Under the pieces are notes generated by a model that worked only from the letters and a program-made list of their open reading frames with translations, did no database searches and was not told where the DNA came from. From positions 96,644 through 124,948 of the forward strand of contig MU657260.1 in the NCBI GenBank assembly GCA_026770575.1: DNA of 28,305 bases, read 5' to 3'. This document shows, in pieces, positions 9,095-20,500 of the stretch. The position numbers and the translations under genes are program-made. Positions within the stretch are counted from its first letter, which is position 1. Each line of letters starts with the position of its first letter. The DNA comes from Pelagophyceae sp. CCMP2097. Lineage: Eukaryota > Sar > Pelagophyceae.

Positions 9095-9412
9095 CCTGCG
9101 AGAAAAGGACCTCTCCGTCCGGGGCCGCCGATGAGAAGCATGGAGTCGCATCCTGGGCGGGGCTGACCCCAAAGGGTATGACCGTAGAGCCGTCCTTCCG
9201 GCAAGGAGGGCGATCGCATGAACGTCGACAGCCAAGATTGCTTGCTTAAGATCCACCGGTGGGGCTGTCCCATAGGGTATTACAACATTGTATGCACAGG
9301 GGATTCCTTGCGGCCGACTTCGGACCCATAACCTGATGTGGCACGGATTGTGCTTCTTCGATTTCGCCCTCGTATCCAAAGATCGCGTCGCGTTGCGAGA
9401 GGAAGCGCCCCG
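9095..9412. other. Intergenic, with a diverged short repeat pair
   Basis: The 318 nt between the repeat protein and the protease gene contain no supported gene. Two similar segments, GGGGCTGACCCCAAAGGGTAT near 9159-9179 and GGGGCTGTCCCATAGGGTAT near 9263-9282, look like an old duplication. The protease promoter should lie here. Confidence 0.5.
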
Positions 9413-10832
9413 ATGAAGATGGACGTGGGCGAGTCGACGCCGCTGCGCCGGGGCCCTTCCTCGACGTGGTGGCGCGGAGTTTTGCTGGTGAGCACTGTCG
9501 CCGGCGCGCTCGCGGCCGTGGGCCTGTCTCGGCAGTCGTTTTCAACGCCGAATTCGCTGGCGCTGGACGCAGCGCAGGCGTGGGCGCCTATTTCGCGCGC
9601 GGCGCCGGCGGCGCGGCCCGAGCGGTTGCCGCCGGCGGCGGCGGACGACGTTTCTTGGGCGACGTACAAGAGCCAGTTCGGCAAAACGTACGCGTCTCCG
9701 AACGAAGAGGCCGCGCGGCGCACATATTTCGAGTCTCGCATGTCAAATCTGCGTCTGCGCAACGCGCGCAACGGCGCGGCTGTTTTTGGAGTGACGGAAC
9801 ACTCGGACCGCGAGGCGGCGAACGCCTTCAAACGCGGCTTCCGCCCCCGCGCCGACCGCGGCGATCGCATCGCCGCCGGCGTGCCCCTCGCCGACGATTC
9901 CTTCTTCGCATCGCACCGGCAGGACAAGTTGGACGCGGCGCGGCTGGCCCTTCCCGTCCAGACAGAACTCGCCACGCAACTGGACTTTGCAGTCGTCGAC
10001 TGGAGCTTGGTCGAGGGCGTGCTGACGCCGGTGAAGAACCAGGGCCAGTGCGGGTCGTGCTGGGCGTTTAGCGCGACGTCGCAGGTGGAGTCGACGGCTG
10101 TTTTATTGGGCGCGCCGCCGGTGACTCTGTCCACGCAGCAAGTCACTTCGTGCACAATCGTCCAGGCGGAGCTGCGCGACGGCGAGACGATTACCGAATG
10201 CTGCTTCGGCTGCGACGGCGGCGACGTCAGCCTGGCCTTTGAGAAGCTGATGGATGTTCAGACGGTGGGCCTCGCCCCGGACGCTTTGTGGCCCTACGCC
10301 CAAGGCCTGACGCCAGAGTACGAGTGCGTCGCCGCGTCGTGCACGAAGCCCTGCGACGTCGACTTGGACCAGCTCGAGGCGGACTTTTCGTATATCGGGC
10401 CCTACGCCACGGTTACAGACTACAAGTACGCCGTCAAACCCTGCGCCGGCGCCTGCGAGAACCAGGCCATGGCGCAGCTCGCGAAAGCTGTGGCGAGCAC
10501 GCCCGTCTCCGTCTGCTTGAACGCGGCGGCGTGGGACGACTACGTGGGAGGCGTGCTGACTGCGAACGAGTGCGGCGGATTCGCTTCGACGGACATCGAC
10601 CACTGCGTCCAGCTCGTCGGCTACAACGCCGCCGCGGACGCGCCGTACTGGATCGTCCGCAACTCGTGGTAAGGCCCCTCTTTTGGTTCGTCGTGATCGC
10701 GGGACTAGGTCTGCGGAATGGGGCGTCGAGGGGTACATTTACCTCGAGATGGCTCCAACCCTCAACACGTGCGGCCTCGCAGACGAGGCCGCCGTCGCAG
10801 AGGTCGTCCCCGTCCTCACGCAGCCGCCGTGA
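9413..10832 (+). CDS. Papain-family (C1A) cysteine protease with membrane anchor and I29-type propeptide
   Basis: Exons 9413-10668 and 10709-10832, joined across a 40-nt intron (GTAAGG...CTAG) that restores the Trp of the NSW motif, encode 459 residues. A hydrophobic helix at about 20-38 acts as signal or signal-anchor. The inhibitor-type prodomain is at about 80-150 (WATYKSQFGKTY). The mature enzyme starts near 190. Catalytic set: Gln212 and Cys216 in NQGQCGSCWAFS, His397 in IDHCVQLVGY, Asn417 in RNSW; the GCDGG signature follows. The second exon supplies SAEWGVEGYIYLEM, the expected end of the fold. The enzyme should be an active lysosomal, vacuolar or secreted endopeptidase of cathepsin L/papain type. 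The ATG at 9413 (MKMDVGES) was chosen because it precedes the anchor; the frame is open further upstream. Confidence 0.95.
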
Positions 10833-11176
10833 TTTTCAAGCCGCCAAGGACGCAGCGCCGCTCGGTGCCGGCGCACCGGGCGACGGCGGGCAACATTCGA
10901 GGGCCACGTTGAGGACAATTGGAGTAATACGCGAGACTTGCTGAGCCGCCGTGCACCCCTTTCCAAAGCGCGAGCTTGACCGTGACTCGGAAGCTACCGT
11001 CACCGTGAGAGCTCGAGTCAACTTTGATCGCCAAAACATGAGATTGAGGGAACCAAACTAATCCTTGAGGGAACCAAACTAATCCGTCCGGACGGAAGGC
11101 TCGAGGACAAGAGCTCCGCGTGGTCGTGGTCGACGGCGTGTGAGGCGGTGGTCCTCGGTCGACCGAGGCGAGTGTG
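10833..11176. other. Intergenic region with tandem 21-bp duplication
   Basis: The 344 nt between the protease and the PH/C2 gene hold no supported gene. The notable element is the perfect tandem 21-mer at 11044-11085. The promoter of the gene at 11177 should lie in the last part. Confidence 0.6.
11044..11085. repeat. Perfect 21-bp tandem duplication
   Basis: TTGAGGGAACCAAACTAATCC occurs at 11044-11064 and again directly at 11065-11085 without a mismatch, about 90 nt before the proposed start codon at 11177. It could be a recent replication-slippage product or a duplicated regulatory site. Confidence 0.9.
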
Positions 11177-14100
11177 ATGACCTCGGAAGCGCCTCCTTCG
11201 ACGACGCGGCGCGCCGTGGCGCCCGTGGCCGGGCGGCGCGTAATCTTCGCAGGGTTCCTCGAAGCCCTCTCCGACGGCGCCGTCTGGCGGCCACGCTACG
11301 GCGTCGCCGTCGTCGACGAGGCGGACGACGCGGTGGGCGACGGCGCGGCGGTGGGGCTCGAGCTGTGAGTCGATGGCCTCCCACGAGCCCTTTGCACCGA
11401 GTCTGCATGGCCTCGCCCTCCGACGAGCCCTGTGCAGGTTCGAGCACGCCGAGTGCTCCGCGGCAATCGAGTTCCTCCGCGGCGCCGCGCGGCCGTTTGT
11501 GCTCGCGGAGCTCGGGCGCTGGGGGTGCGGTGGGTTTGCTTTAGACGTTGCGGGTTTTGCGCCGCGCCTCTTCCGCGCGCCCGCGGAACAAGACGCCGGA
11601 AAGTGGCGAAACGCGCTCGGTGGGCCGCCGGTGCATCTGGCGATCGCATCGAGCGACGTGGTGCACCGCGGCGACGTCATCGTTGACGGCAAGAGGCGCT
11701 TCGTTGAGCTCCGTTCAAACGGCGACCTGCACCAGTACAGATACGGGCCAACCATCGACGCCGGCGCGCGCTGGCGCGACCACCTCCTCGACACGCTCTC
11801 GCTGCAAAGCGGCGCGAAACTGCTCGTGCGTGAAGACGGACGGTCGTTCCAGCTCAACGTAGGAGACCGAGGCGCTGCCAAGAGGTGAGCCATTTCCTCT
11901 CCAGTGCGTCCGACGCACAAACGGCTTCCACACAGGTGGATCTGCACGGCGCCGCTCGATGAGGGCACAGGTGGCCACGTCGAGATGAATGCGTGGATCG
12001 CCGTCCTGCGCCCACTGGCCGACGTGCGCCACGAAGATGCCGAGGCGTCGCCCGTTTTAGAGGCGGCGCCGTTTGAGGAGGCGGCCTCTGGGACCGTACA
12101 CGAGGATCCTTACACTTTAGCATCGAAACTCGGCAAGGTGGCCTTCGTCGGCGGCGTCGCCGTGGCCGTCGTCGCTGGCGCAGGCGCGGGCACGACGCTC
12201 GCGCTGCTGAGCGGCCTCGCGTCGGCCGGCGCAGGGGCCGTGGCTACGCGCGCCCGACGCGACGCGAAGACTTCAGCTGATGCGCAGCTCGAGGCCGACG
12301 CGGCGGCGCTGCGGGCGGCGGCGGTGGCCAGTTTAGCGGACGCCGGCGACGCCGCCGCGGGCAGGCACGCGGACGTGGTCGCGACAGTGCGGGTCCGCAT
12401 CTCGCGCGTCCGCCTCGTGCTCGCCAACGACGCCTTACCCCCAACGCTGCGCCTCGCCGGCGCGGCGGCGAACGGCCGCGCGAGGGGCGACGCGTCGCAG
12501 AAGATGAGCATCACTTTGAAATGCGGCGACGACGAGGTTTCTCTCGAAGACTTTACTTGCCTACAGACCGAAGCCGCCGTCGACGACGCAGGAACGCACC
12601 TCTTCTTCGACCAAGCAGGCCCGGCCGCGCCGCAGGTCGACCACACGTTTCACGCGACGTCGACGCGGTATGCCGTGCGCATTGAAGTGAAGAGAGCTGG
12701 CCTACTCCTCGCCACGCGAGTCATCTCAATCTTCGAACTTGCCCAAAGAGACGCGGAGCGCGACGTCCGCAGCGCCCACGCCGCTTTGCGGCAACTGAAG
12801 GCCCTGGTCCTCGGACCCGACGCCCGGCCGCCGCAAGACCGCCACGCGGCCGCCGGCGGCCGGGAAGGCACCGCCGACGAGGGCTGCTTTTCCCACGACG
12901 CCTTCCACGCGCGGCTCCGCGAGACGGGCGAGCGCGCCGCCGACGGCGCCGCGTGGTACGTCGGCGACAGTGGCCCGGAGCATGCCGACCGTCCAAGTAA
13001 ACCAAACACCCCTCGTAGGTACACGATGCACGGAACGGTCTCCGACGACGACGACGACGAGGCGCCGCCGTCCGCCGACGCCGCGCCCAAGGAAAGCCCC
13101 GCGGGCCTGCCGAGCACTGCTTTCGTCGACGGCGCCGACGGCGGCCAGTCTTCGAAGCGGATTTTAGCGCTTTGCGAGGCTCGCCTCGATCTCAAGTGGG
13201 AGACGTTCCTCGGAGACGGCCACCGCGCAGACCTGGACCGGCCGCCGCGCGACGAGGTTTTAAGGCCCGAGGCGACGTTAGAACTCTTGAGGCGCGCGTT
13301 TGCGTTCGTTTCGTGGGTCATGCTCGCCTCTCGTACCTTGGACGAGCTTCTAAGGTGGGACGACCCGAAGACGTCGTTCGCCGTCCTCGCCATAGGCGTC
13401 GGCTGCGCGCTCTTGTGGGCCCGAGAACATTTCTTTGCTCTGCCTCTGGTGGCATTGCTCGCAGTCATGCTCTGGCACGGCCACCAGCGCTTCTCCGGCG
13501 TCTGGCTCGCCCGAAGAGTGCTCTACCGCGAAAAAGGAGACGACAACCTTTCAGACTTGGCGTCGAACCGACCGCCGCGCGACGCCGCGACTCTCCGCTT
13601 GGCCGTGCGGCGGATTGACCTCGGCGTTGATGGCGGCGAGGCGCCGCCGAAAATCGTCGTCAAGTACGTGCCCTCCACGGCCGTCGCCGCGCTCCACGCC
13701 CGAATCGTCGACGCCGCGGCGATCGAGTGCTGCGCGTCGCTCCTCCGAGGCGACGCGTTCCCGCCGAAAGAGGCCGCAGAGGCGCTCGAGGCCGCGCGAG
13801 ACGCCTGCAAGGTGCGGCACCTGCGGACGCTCCTATCGAATGAACCACCGTGGAACGTGGTCGTAGGCGGCGGCAGCGCGCGCGCGGGCGTTCTCGGGCG
13901 GCGGCGGCGCGCCGCTCGTTGGAGACTGGGCCATTGCCCCGATCCGCGTCGGCTCGGGCGTCGCGCTCCGTCGAAGGCGGCGACGCAAGGGCGACGAAGA
14001 GGCGACCCAGGGCGCGGCCGACGAGGTGGCGGGCCAGGGCTTGGCGGCCTCGTCGGAAGCGGCCTCTTCGGTGTGGGACTACGCCGTCGCTTCGGTGTCT

Positions 14101-16718
14101 CGGACATTGGCGCCCGTCTCGCAGCCAGCGCCGCCGCCGGCAATCGACGCTTCGGCGGTGCATCGCGGCCTCGGGTTCCTCCGCAAGGCGGGCGGCGCGC
14201 TCGGCGCCGACGTCGGGCTGGCGCACGTCGGCGTGGCCTCGCGCGCGCAGTGCGAGGCTGCGTCGCTGCTTGGGCACCATGTTGCTCTATTGCAGAGTCG
14301 CATCAGAGGAGCGCCGGGCATACGCTGATCATAGCGATGTGATTCCTATCGACCGCCATGATGATTCCGGAGCCAGTTTCTTTCGACCGCTAGGTACGAG
14401 GCGGACCGCCTTTTGCGGTGGATGGGCGTCCACAAGAGCCCGGCGCTGTTCAAGCAGCCGGCGCGCCGGCGCTACGATTACCCGACGCCGGCGAAGAAGA
14501 CTCGCAAAGACAAGCGCGCCGATGCGGGGAGCGCCGATGGCCACGCCGATGAAGACCACGCGGGCGACGACGGCGACGCCTCCGCGCCGCCACGGCCCGA
14601 CGACGCGCGGGCGCCTCGGACGCCGCCCCGCGTCTCGGCGCGATCCGAGGTTTCGAGGAGCACGAGGACGTCGAAAAAGGGGCACGAGGACGTCGAAGCC
14701 TCTTCGGAGGACGACTGCGCGTCTGCTGACGAGTCTTCGAGCGCGGTGCACGACTTGTTCGAACGCGACAGTGGGTTCGAGGCTCGCTGGGAATGCGGGG
14801 ACGGTTCTTGTTTCGAGCGCGCGTGGGAGGTCCCCGTGCTCCGCGAGCTCTTGTACGTCCAAAACGGTGTCTCGCGCACCGTCGACTGGGCCGACTCTCA
14901 AGGCGAGTTGCACATCAAGGTCTACGCCGACGCCCGACGCGGCCGCGGGGTGCTGCAGGCCAAGTTGCAGGCCAAGTCGGCCAAGAGGCGCGTCGACGAG
15001 CGCGCGAACGCCGCCTTCGACGGCGACGCCGCCGCATCGGGTGTCATCGCCGGCGACGACGGCGACGGCACCGTCGACGGCGCGGCGGGCAGCTCGGCGG
15101 GCGCGGTGCGGCTCATCGGCACGTGTACTCTGCGCCTCAAGGACATCGCCAGACGCAGCGACACAGACGACTTTTGGCTGCAACTCGACACGTTCCAGGC
15201 GCCCGGCCGCCAAACGCGGCGGTCCGAGACAGACGACGGTTCGTTTTCAGAGGTCGACGAACCTCTGACATCGCCGCCGCCGCCGCCGCGCGGCGCCGGC
15301 CCGCGCATCCAGCTGCGGTGCGCGCTCGACTCGGCGCGGCGGCCGGAACGCTTCGACGACTTGGAGGAGCAGCTGGAAAGGCCCGTCTTTATCGGCGCCG
15401 CAAAGGCAGGGGACCGTGCAACCGGGTTTTCTTTTGGCCCAGGGGCCAAGGCGCCTCCGCCGAGTCTGGTTGCGGCGGACGCACCGACGGACCCGCCGTC
15501 GACGCCGGCGACGCCTGCTGGCGGCGGGTTGCTGAACCGTTTAAGGCGGGCGCGGAGGTCTGCGATATCAATCCAGAACACGCTGAGGGACGCTGTCCGG
15601 TGCTGCGAGCAGATGAAAGCGTTGCTGCAGTGGGCGCACCCGCGGTCGACGGGGATCATCACGTTATGTCTCGCCGCCGCGTTGATCGTAGCCTGCTCCG
15701 TGCGCGCGGACGTGCTCGCGACGTTTTGTTTGCTGGGCGCGTTCGGGCACGGCGCTTTATGCAAGGCTCAAGCGACTCTGGACGAGATTTATTCAAATCG
15801 GGCGACGCGCGTCGTTTCCCACGAATCGTCTCGCGCGGCGTCGTCGGCGTTGAAGCAGTCTGCCTCGAAGCGATACTCGCAACGGCTGCAAACAACGTTG
15901 AGTGACGCCTCAGGTTGCGCTACGCTCGCCGCCGACGCCCTGGAAAAGGCGCATTTCGCGGCCATGTGCACGCCCGGCCCGGCGGCGGCCAAGGCGCTGG
16001 CGCTCGGCTTTTCGAACCGGAAGCAGGTGCTGGGCGAACCGCTCTGGCAACAAGCTCTGCGGGCTCTCATGGAGTCGCTCCCAGCAGAGGCAGAAGTCGA
16101 CGCCGTCTTCGGCGAGCGCCGCGCGGCGCGCGCGTGGCACCGCGAGCGCGTCGCCGTAAGGCGCGCTTTAAAAGCGAGGTGGGCGGGGCCGCTCTGGCGT
16201 CAAAGTACGCACGTCTGGCGCCGGCACTTTGCGGCCGTGCGGCACGGCCAGCTCCTCGAGTTTTGGTACTCTGCCGCGCACGCTTTAATGGGCGTCGCGC
16301 CGGTGCTCGTCGTCGACCTCGGTTTGGCGGTGGTGACGAGTGCGACGAGTTCCGTGCTCACGCTCCACGCGCCCGTGGCCTCGCTCACCGCAGCCTCGCC
16401 GCGCGAGTGGCGCCTCGCCACAGCGACGGCCCGAACACTGCGTCGACGCCAGAATACGCGGACAGCCGCGGGGCAGAGTCGGGAGTGCTCGATACACGCC
16501 GGAATCAGCGGCCGTCGCAAGACTTCTGTCGAAAGACTTGCAGAGTGCTCGAAGGAACGCACGACAAACGCCCACTCTAGGCCGAAGACCTGGCGCTGCT
16601 GCGCCGCCTCATCGGCGACCCGCGCGGTCCGCGGTCCGCAAGCGCCGCCGACGGCGCCACCAACGCCGCAGCGCCGCCCAAACCGCCCGACGCGGTGCCG
16701 CGGTATGCGTCCTCCTGA
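11177..16718 (+). CDS. Giant PH / C2-like / double membrane-hairpin protein (MCTP-like hairpins)
   Basis: Exons 11177-11364, 11438-11884, 11936-13811, 13867-14249, 14394-about 16428 and 16581-16718 keep frame, giving about 1690 residues. Visible in order: a PH-like fold (FAGFLEAL..GAVWRPRYGVAV); a second ending RWICTAPLDE...EMNAWIAVL; a Gly/Ala-rich hydrophobic helix (near residue 280); a C2-like segment (VRISRVRLVLAND); a hydrophobic hairpin near 690-730 (WDDPKTSFAVLAIGVGCALLW); an acidic disordered region; a C2-like domain (GELHIKVYAD...GTCTLRLKDI); a second hairpin near 1380-1425 (WAHPRSTGIITLCLAAALI); and a PH-like C-terminus (AGPLWRQSTHVWRRHFAAVR). The hairpins preceded by W.(D/H)P resemble the C-terminal region of MCTP tethering proteins. 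A role in membrane contact, lipid binding or trafficking is inferred. The donor of the last intron is uncertain. Confidence 0.75.
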
Positions 16719-16998
16719 CTCCGAGGCGCCAACGCCGTGCCGTAACACCGGGCTCTCTCCTCGCCGCGGGCTCTCTCCTCGCCGCGGGCCCAATTGCGTC
16801 GCCGGCCCGTAGTCGGGGCGCGGAGATTCGAGTTGTTCCATGGAAATCCGAATTTGGCTCGATTTTCCACGAATTTTCCTGAATTTGCTCGATGCGGGGA
16901 AATTCCGAATCATCAACCCTTTTTCTGATCGCGCGCCTCGTCAATTTGTGGCCCCGCGGCCGGGCCCCGCCCTCTGCGGCAGAGCCGCCGGCGGGGCG
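16719..16998. other. Intergenic region with tandem and direct repeats
   Basis: No gene supported. GGGCTCTCTCCTCGCCGC is tandemly duplicated at 16750-16785. Further on, a less GC-rich patch carries GAATTTGGCTCGAT (16850-16863) and GAATTTGCTCGAT (16881-16893), plus related GGAAATCCGAAT and GGAAATTCCGAAT. The promoter of the next gene should be here. Confidence 0.6.
16750..16785. repeat. 18-bp tandem duplication
   Basis: Two perfect adjacent copies of GGGCTCTCTCCTCGCCGC at 16750-16767 and 16768-16785, in the trailer of the PH/C2 gene just after its TGA at 16716-16718. Confidence 0.9.
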
Positions 16999-17490
16999 AT
17001 GGCGGTGAAGATGCCGCTGTCGAGGGGCACGCTGGCCTCGCGGATCCTCTCGCCGCTGGCCGTGGCGGCGGTGTGTATCCTAGTCGCGGTCACTTTTGCC
17101 ACTCGAGAGTCTTCCAGGACGAGGCACAACCTCACGGCCATTTGCATCGCGCTGGCCATCTTCGTCTTCTTGGGCCTCTGCCTCGCGCACGGCGCCTGTT
17201 CGCTGGCGAGGCGAGGCTGCGCAGAATGGTGGCCCTGGTTGATGATGATCGCGGACCAACTTTACGTGGACGACCACTTCATAGACGAGTACGACCGAGG
17301 CACGGACCACGGCGCGCAGGCGCGTGCTTATTTGATTGCGGCGCGGCGATGCACATTGAGAAGGGTCGAATCGAGGATGTGCTGTTCCTAGGCCGAAGAT
17401 GACCTGGACGACGACGCCTGGCGCGCCGCGCACGACGGCGAGTCGACTCCTCCCACGCCACTTCCCACGCACGCAGCACCGCCTTGTTGA
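16999..17490 (+). CDS. Small two-span membrane protein with acidic tail, unknown
   Basis: The ATG at 16999 opens MAVKMPLSRG, followed by two hydrophobic helices: PLAVAAVCILVAVTF at about residues 17-32, and LTAICIALAIFVFLGLCLAHG at about 42-62. Then comes a Cys/Trp segment and an acidic, aromatic stretch (ADQLYVDDHFIDEYDRG). If read straight through, the frame stops at the TAG 17389-17391. If the 27-nt stretch 17365-17391 (GTCG...CTAG) is an intron, it continues as AEDDLDDDAWRAAHDGE to a TGA at 17488-17490, giving 154 residues. The acidic continuation looks genuine, so I prefer the longer form, but such a short intron is unusual. No family is recognised. The gene starts 280 nt after the PH/C2 gene on the same strand, so it could conceivably be an additional 3' part of it. 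Confidence 0.5.
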
Positions 17491-17567
17491 CGTAGAGCCT
17501 AGGCCGCGCGCGCCTCGACGAGGGGGAGGCGCCGCTGCGCTTCGACCGGCCCTTTGCGGCCGCGGCG

Positions 17568-20500
17568 ATGGGACGGCTCTCCGCCGACGCTAAGGCCACC
17601 GTCGACGCCGGCTTCCGCCGCCTCGCCGGCGAAGAGTCGGTGGCCACGGAGGCCTTCGTCTTCGACTTTGTGGGTGAGGTGCACCCGTCGCTCCCGAAGA
17701 GGGTTGGCTTGCTGCTCGGCGGCTGCTTTGAGTCCTGGAAAGGCCGCGTCGACACCCAGAGCTTCCAGCAAGCCGCCGCCATCGCGCACGCCGGCGAAGC
17801 GCTCGAGAGGTGCAGCGCCGTGCCTTGCTGCCTTGCTTTTCGTCGTCGAAACTTATTCTCAAGTCCATCACGAGCCTTTCACTGCGACTCACTAGGCTTT
17901 CACTGCTACTCGACGCCGCGGCCCGCGACGACGACGAACTCGCCGCCATCGCCCAACTCGTCGCCTGCGCGGGAGGGTGCGTGGACACGCGTGACGGCAT
18001 CCTCTACCTGTCTAATGCATCACATGCATCACGCGCAGGCCGCGCGTGGCCGCCGCGGACGTCGAGGCCGCGCTCGCGGCCGAGCCGTTGTCGCGCGACG
18101 GCAGCGCCTCGAGCCTCGGCGGCCTGCTCTCGCCAAAGGGCACGCCAAAGGCCCGGCGGAGCCGCGACGACGACGCCGTTGCGAGCGACGGCGACGCGGC
18201 GCGCATCTTCGCGGAGCGGTGCCCCGCAAGCTGGACCGACGCTTTAGTGTCGCTGGTGGCGTCGCTGGACCCGCTGCGCGGCGCTTGGAGCGCCGCCGCC
18301 GCCGCGTCGGACTTTGCGGCTGTGCGAGTCGAAGAGGCGTTTGTGGGGCAGTCTTCCTCGGCCGCGGCAAAGGACGACGCCGCTCTACAAGCGCCGCCGT
18401 TCGAGTCTTCGCTGGGCCTGCGGCTCGGCGGTGCGTGGCGCGCGGCGTACGCGTACGACGACGATTTGGTGCTTCGGCAAAGAGGCGAGGCCGTTTTCGC
18501 GGAGGCAGTGACGCACCGGCTTTTCAACGAGGTGGCCCGGCGGTCCGACGGCATCGTCGACGCCTTGGCCTTTGCGAATTATTTTGGCGCTTTCTTGCAG
18601 GACGACGCGCCCAAGTTGGTGCCGAGGGACGTGGCTTTGAAGAGAGGGTGCGTCGTGGCCAAACTTCTGTTCCATGCCCTGGAAAAGGAGCCCTCGCGGG
18701 CTTTTTTGACCTCGACGGAGTTCGTCCAGGGTCTGGCCTGGTGTTTAGACGACGGCTTTGTGATGCCGGACCAGGGATTGCAAATGCAGGGATTGCAAAT
18801 GCGCAAAGATCGCGGAGCCGATTGGGCCTCCGGGGACCAGGTCACAAGAGTCTCCTTTTTGGTCTCCCGGTCGCGCATTCCGGCAGACGTGATCCGGCAC
18901 GCGATCCAGACGATGGTCTACGTCGACTTTGCGATCGCGCAGCCCTCATCCTCGTTTGAAGGGCGGTTCGTCCAACGAGCACGAGGCGCGCCCTACGATG
19001 AACAGCATCCAGGCGGCCGCGGTGCGGTGTGGTACGCCGTGCCCTCGGAGTGGCTCTTGCAGTGGTCGGTCTTCGTCGCAGGCGAGGAGGTGCGCTTGCA
19101 AGCCGACGATTCGGCGCGGGACGATTCGGTGCGGGACGGCGCCTCGGAGAGAGCGCCGGACCGCGTCTCGCGTCTCGCCGAATCGACTCGGAAAGACTCT
19201 GGGTCGAGTTTGCCAAACGAGTCTCGGATGCCGCCACAGGACGCGTTGAGCTCGGGCTCGCCGACGTTGAATGGATCCGTTGGTGGCTGGTTCGAGGCCG
19301 ACGACGGCGCAGTCCGCGTTGCCCCGCAGGCGGCGCAGCCGTGGTTCTCCGCGATGAAGTCGCACCTCGGCTTCGCGACGCCGGAGGACCAATCCAAGCG
19401 CGCGTTTTCGGCGTTGGATTGCTTCCAAGTCGCGTCGGAAGACGTGCCCGCGCAGAGGCCGGGCCCGCTCGATCTCCGGCCTCTGATGGTCCCCTCGTCG
19501 AGGCCGGAGATGGCATCCAAGATGCTCAGAAAGGACGTCATCCTCGGGCAGGATTACCAACTCGTCAGGCCTCAAGCTTGGCGGACTCTGGTGGCGTGGT
19601 ACGGCATCGCCCCGGGTTCCAAAGCCGTGGCGAGGAGGGTGGCCTACGACGACTTTACTCTGAGATTGGAGCTCTTTCCGGCATTTGTCTCCGTCTACGT
19701 CGAGCGCGCGGGCGCAGTCGAGGCGTGCGACCAAGTTGTGGTGCTCACGTGCTCCGTCTTTGAACATTTACGCTCGATTAAGAAGCGGGTCTTACGGGCC
19801 GCGGGCATGGACGGTTCGAAGCAGCGCGTGCGCTTGTGGATGGGCTGCGCCCCGACGCGCAGGTCCAACCCGCCCTCCGTCTCGCAGCCGCCGGGGGCCT
19901 GCTCGCCGACGGTGCCGCTCAACCCCAGCGCCCTCTTGGGCGGCGACGCGGTGGCAATTTTGAACGCGTTTGCGGCGAAGAGGCTCGTCGACGACTCGAT
20001 GCTGTCGCGGAATCTGGATGAATGCATCGCTTCGAGGGAGGTCGTTCTAGTAGTAGAGGTATCGGATGGCCTCGGCCGCTATGCCCGGAAGCGCGGCGCC
20101 GCGGCGGCCCTGAAGAAGATCCACTACCACGAGCAGCACGACGTCGGGCTCAAGAATCTCGGCAACACTTGTTACATGAACGCGGTGCTGCAGGCCTTGG
20201 TGCACGTGCGGGCCTGGAGAGAGTACTTTTCCAGCCGAGAATACGAGTGCGTTCTCGGCGTGCAACGTTGGCAACCCCGTCACTGTGTGACTTTTGGTGC
20301 TTTTGTCACTCTGGGCTGCAATTGGCTCTGGGCTGCAATGCGGTTCTTCGATGGCGGCATCGTTTTTTGGCGCGTGATGCTTGGGTGCACCCCGGCTTTG
20401 TAGGTTTGACGTGAACCGCGAGGCGCGGTTTGGCGCCAAGGGCAAGCTTGCGGTGGCTTTTGGGAAGCTGGTCGAAGAGCTCGATGTCGACTTTTCGAGG

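Noticed and set aside
12991..13018. 28-nt GT...GTAG segment in the PH/C2 gene
   Set aside because: Removing it would shift the frame; read-through (RPSKPNTPRRY) stays open, so it is treated as coding.
11904..14342. 812-codon frame taken as an independent gene
   Set aside because: Its start lies inside a 51-nt intron (11885-11935) and its last 170 codons are an Arg-rich shadow past the donor at 13812.
16375..16580. Donor GTGGCC at 16375 for the last intron of the PH/C2 gene
   Set aside because: Phase fits, but it would delete ASLTAASPREWRLATAT, which looks like the final strand and helix of a PH fold.
18010..18038. 29-nt intron in the USP gene
   Set aside because: Also keeps frame, but the 62-nt intron 17977-18038 with a GTGCGT donor has a more typical length and donor.
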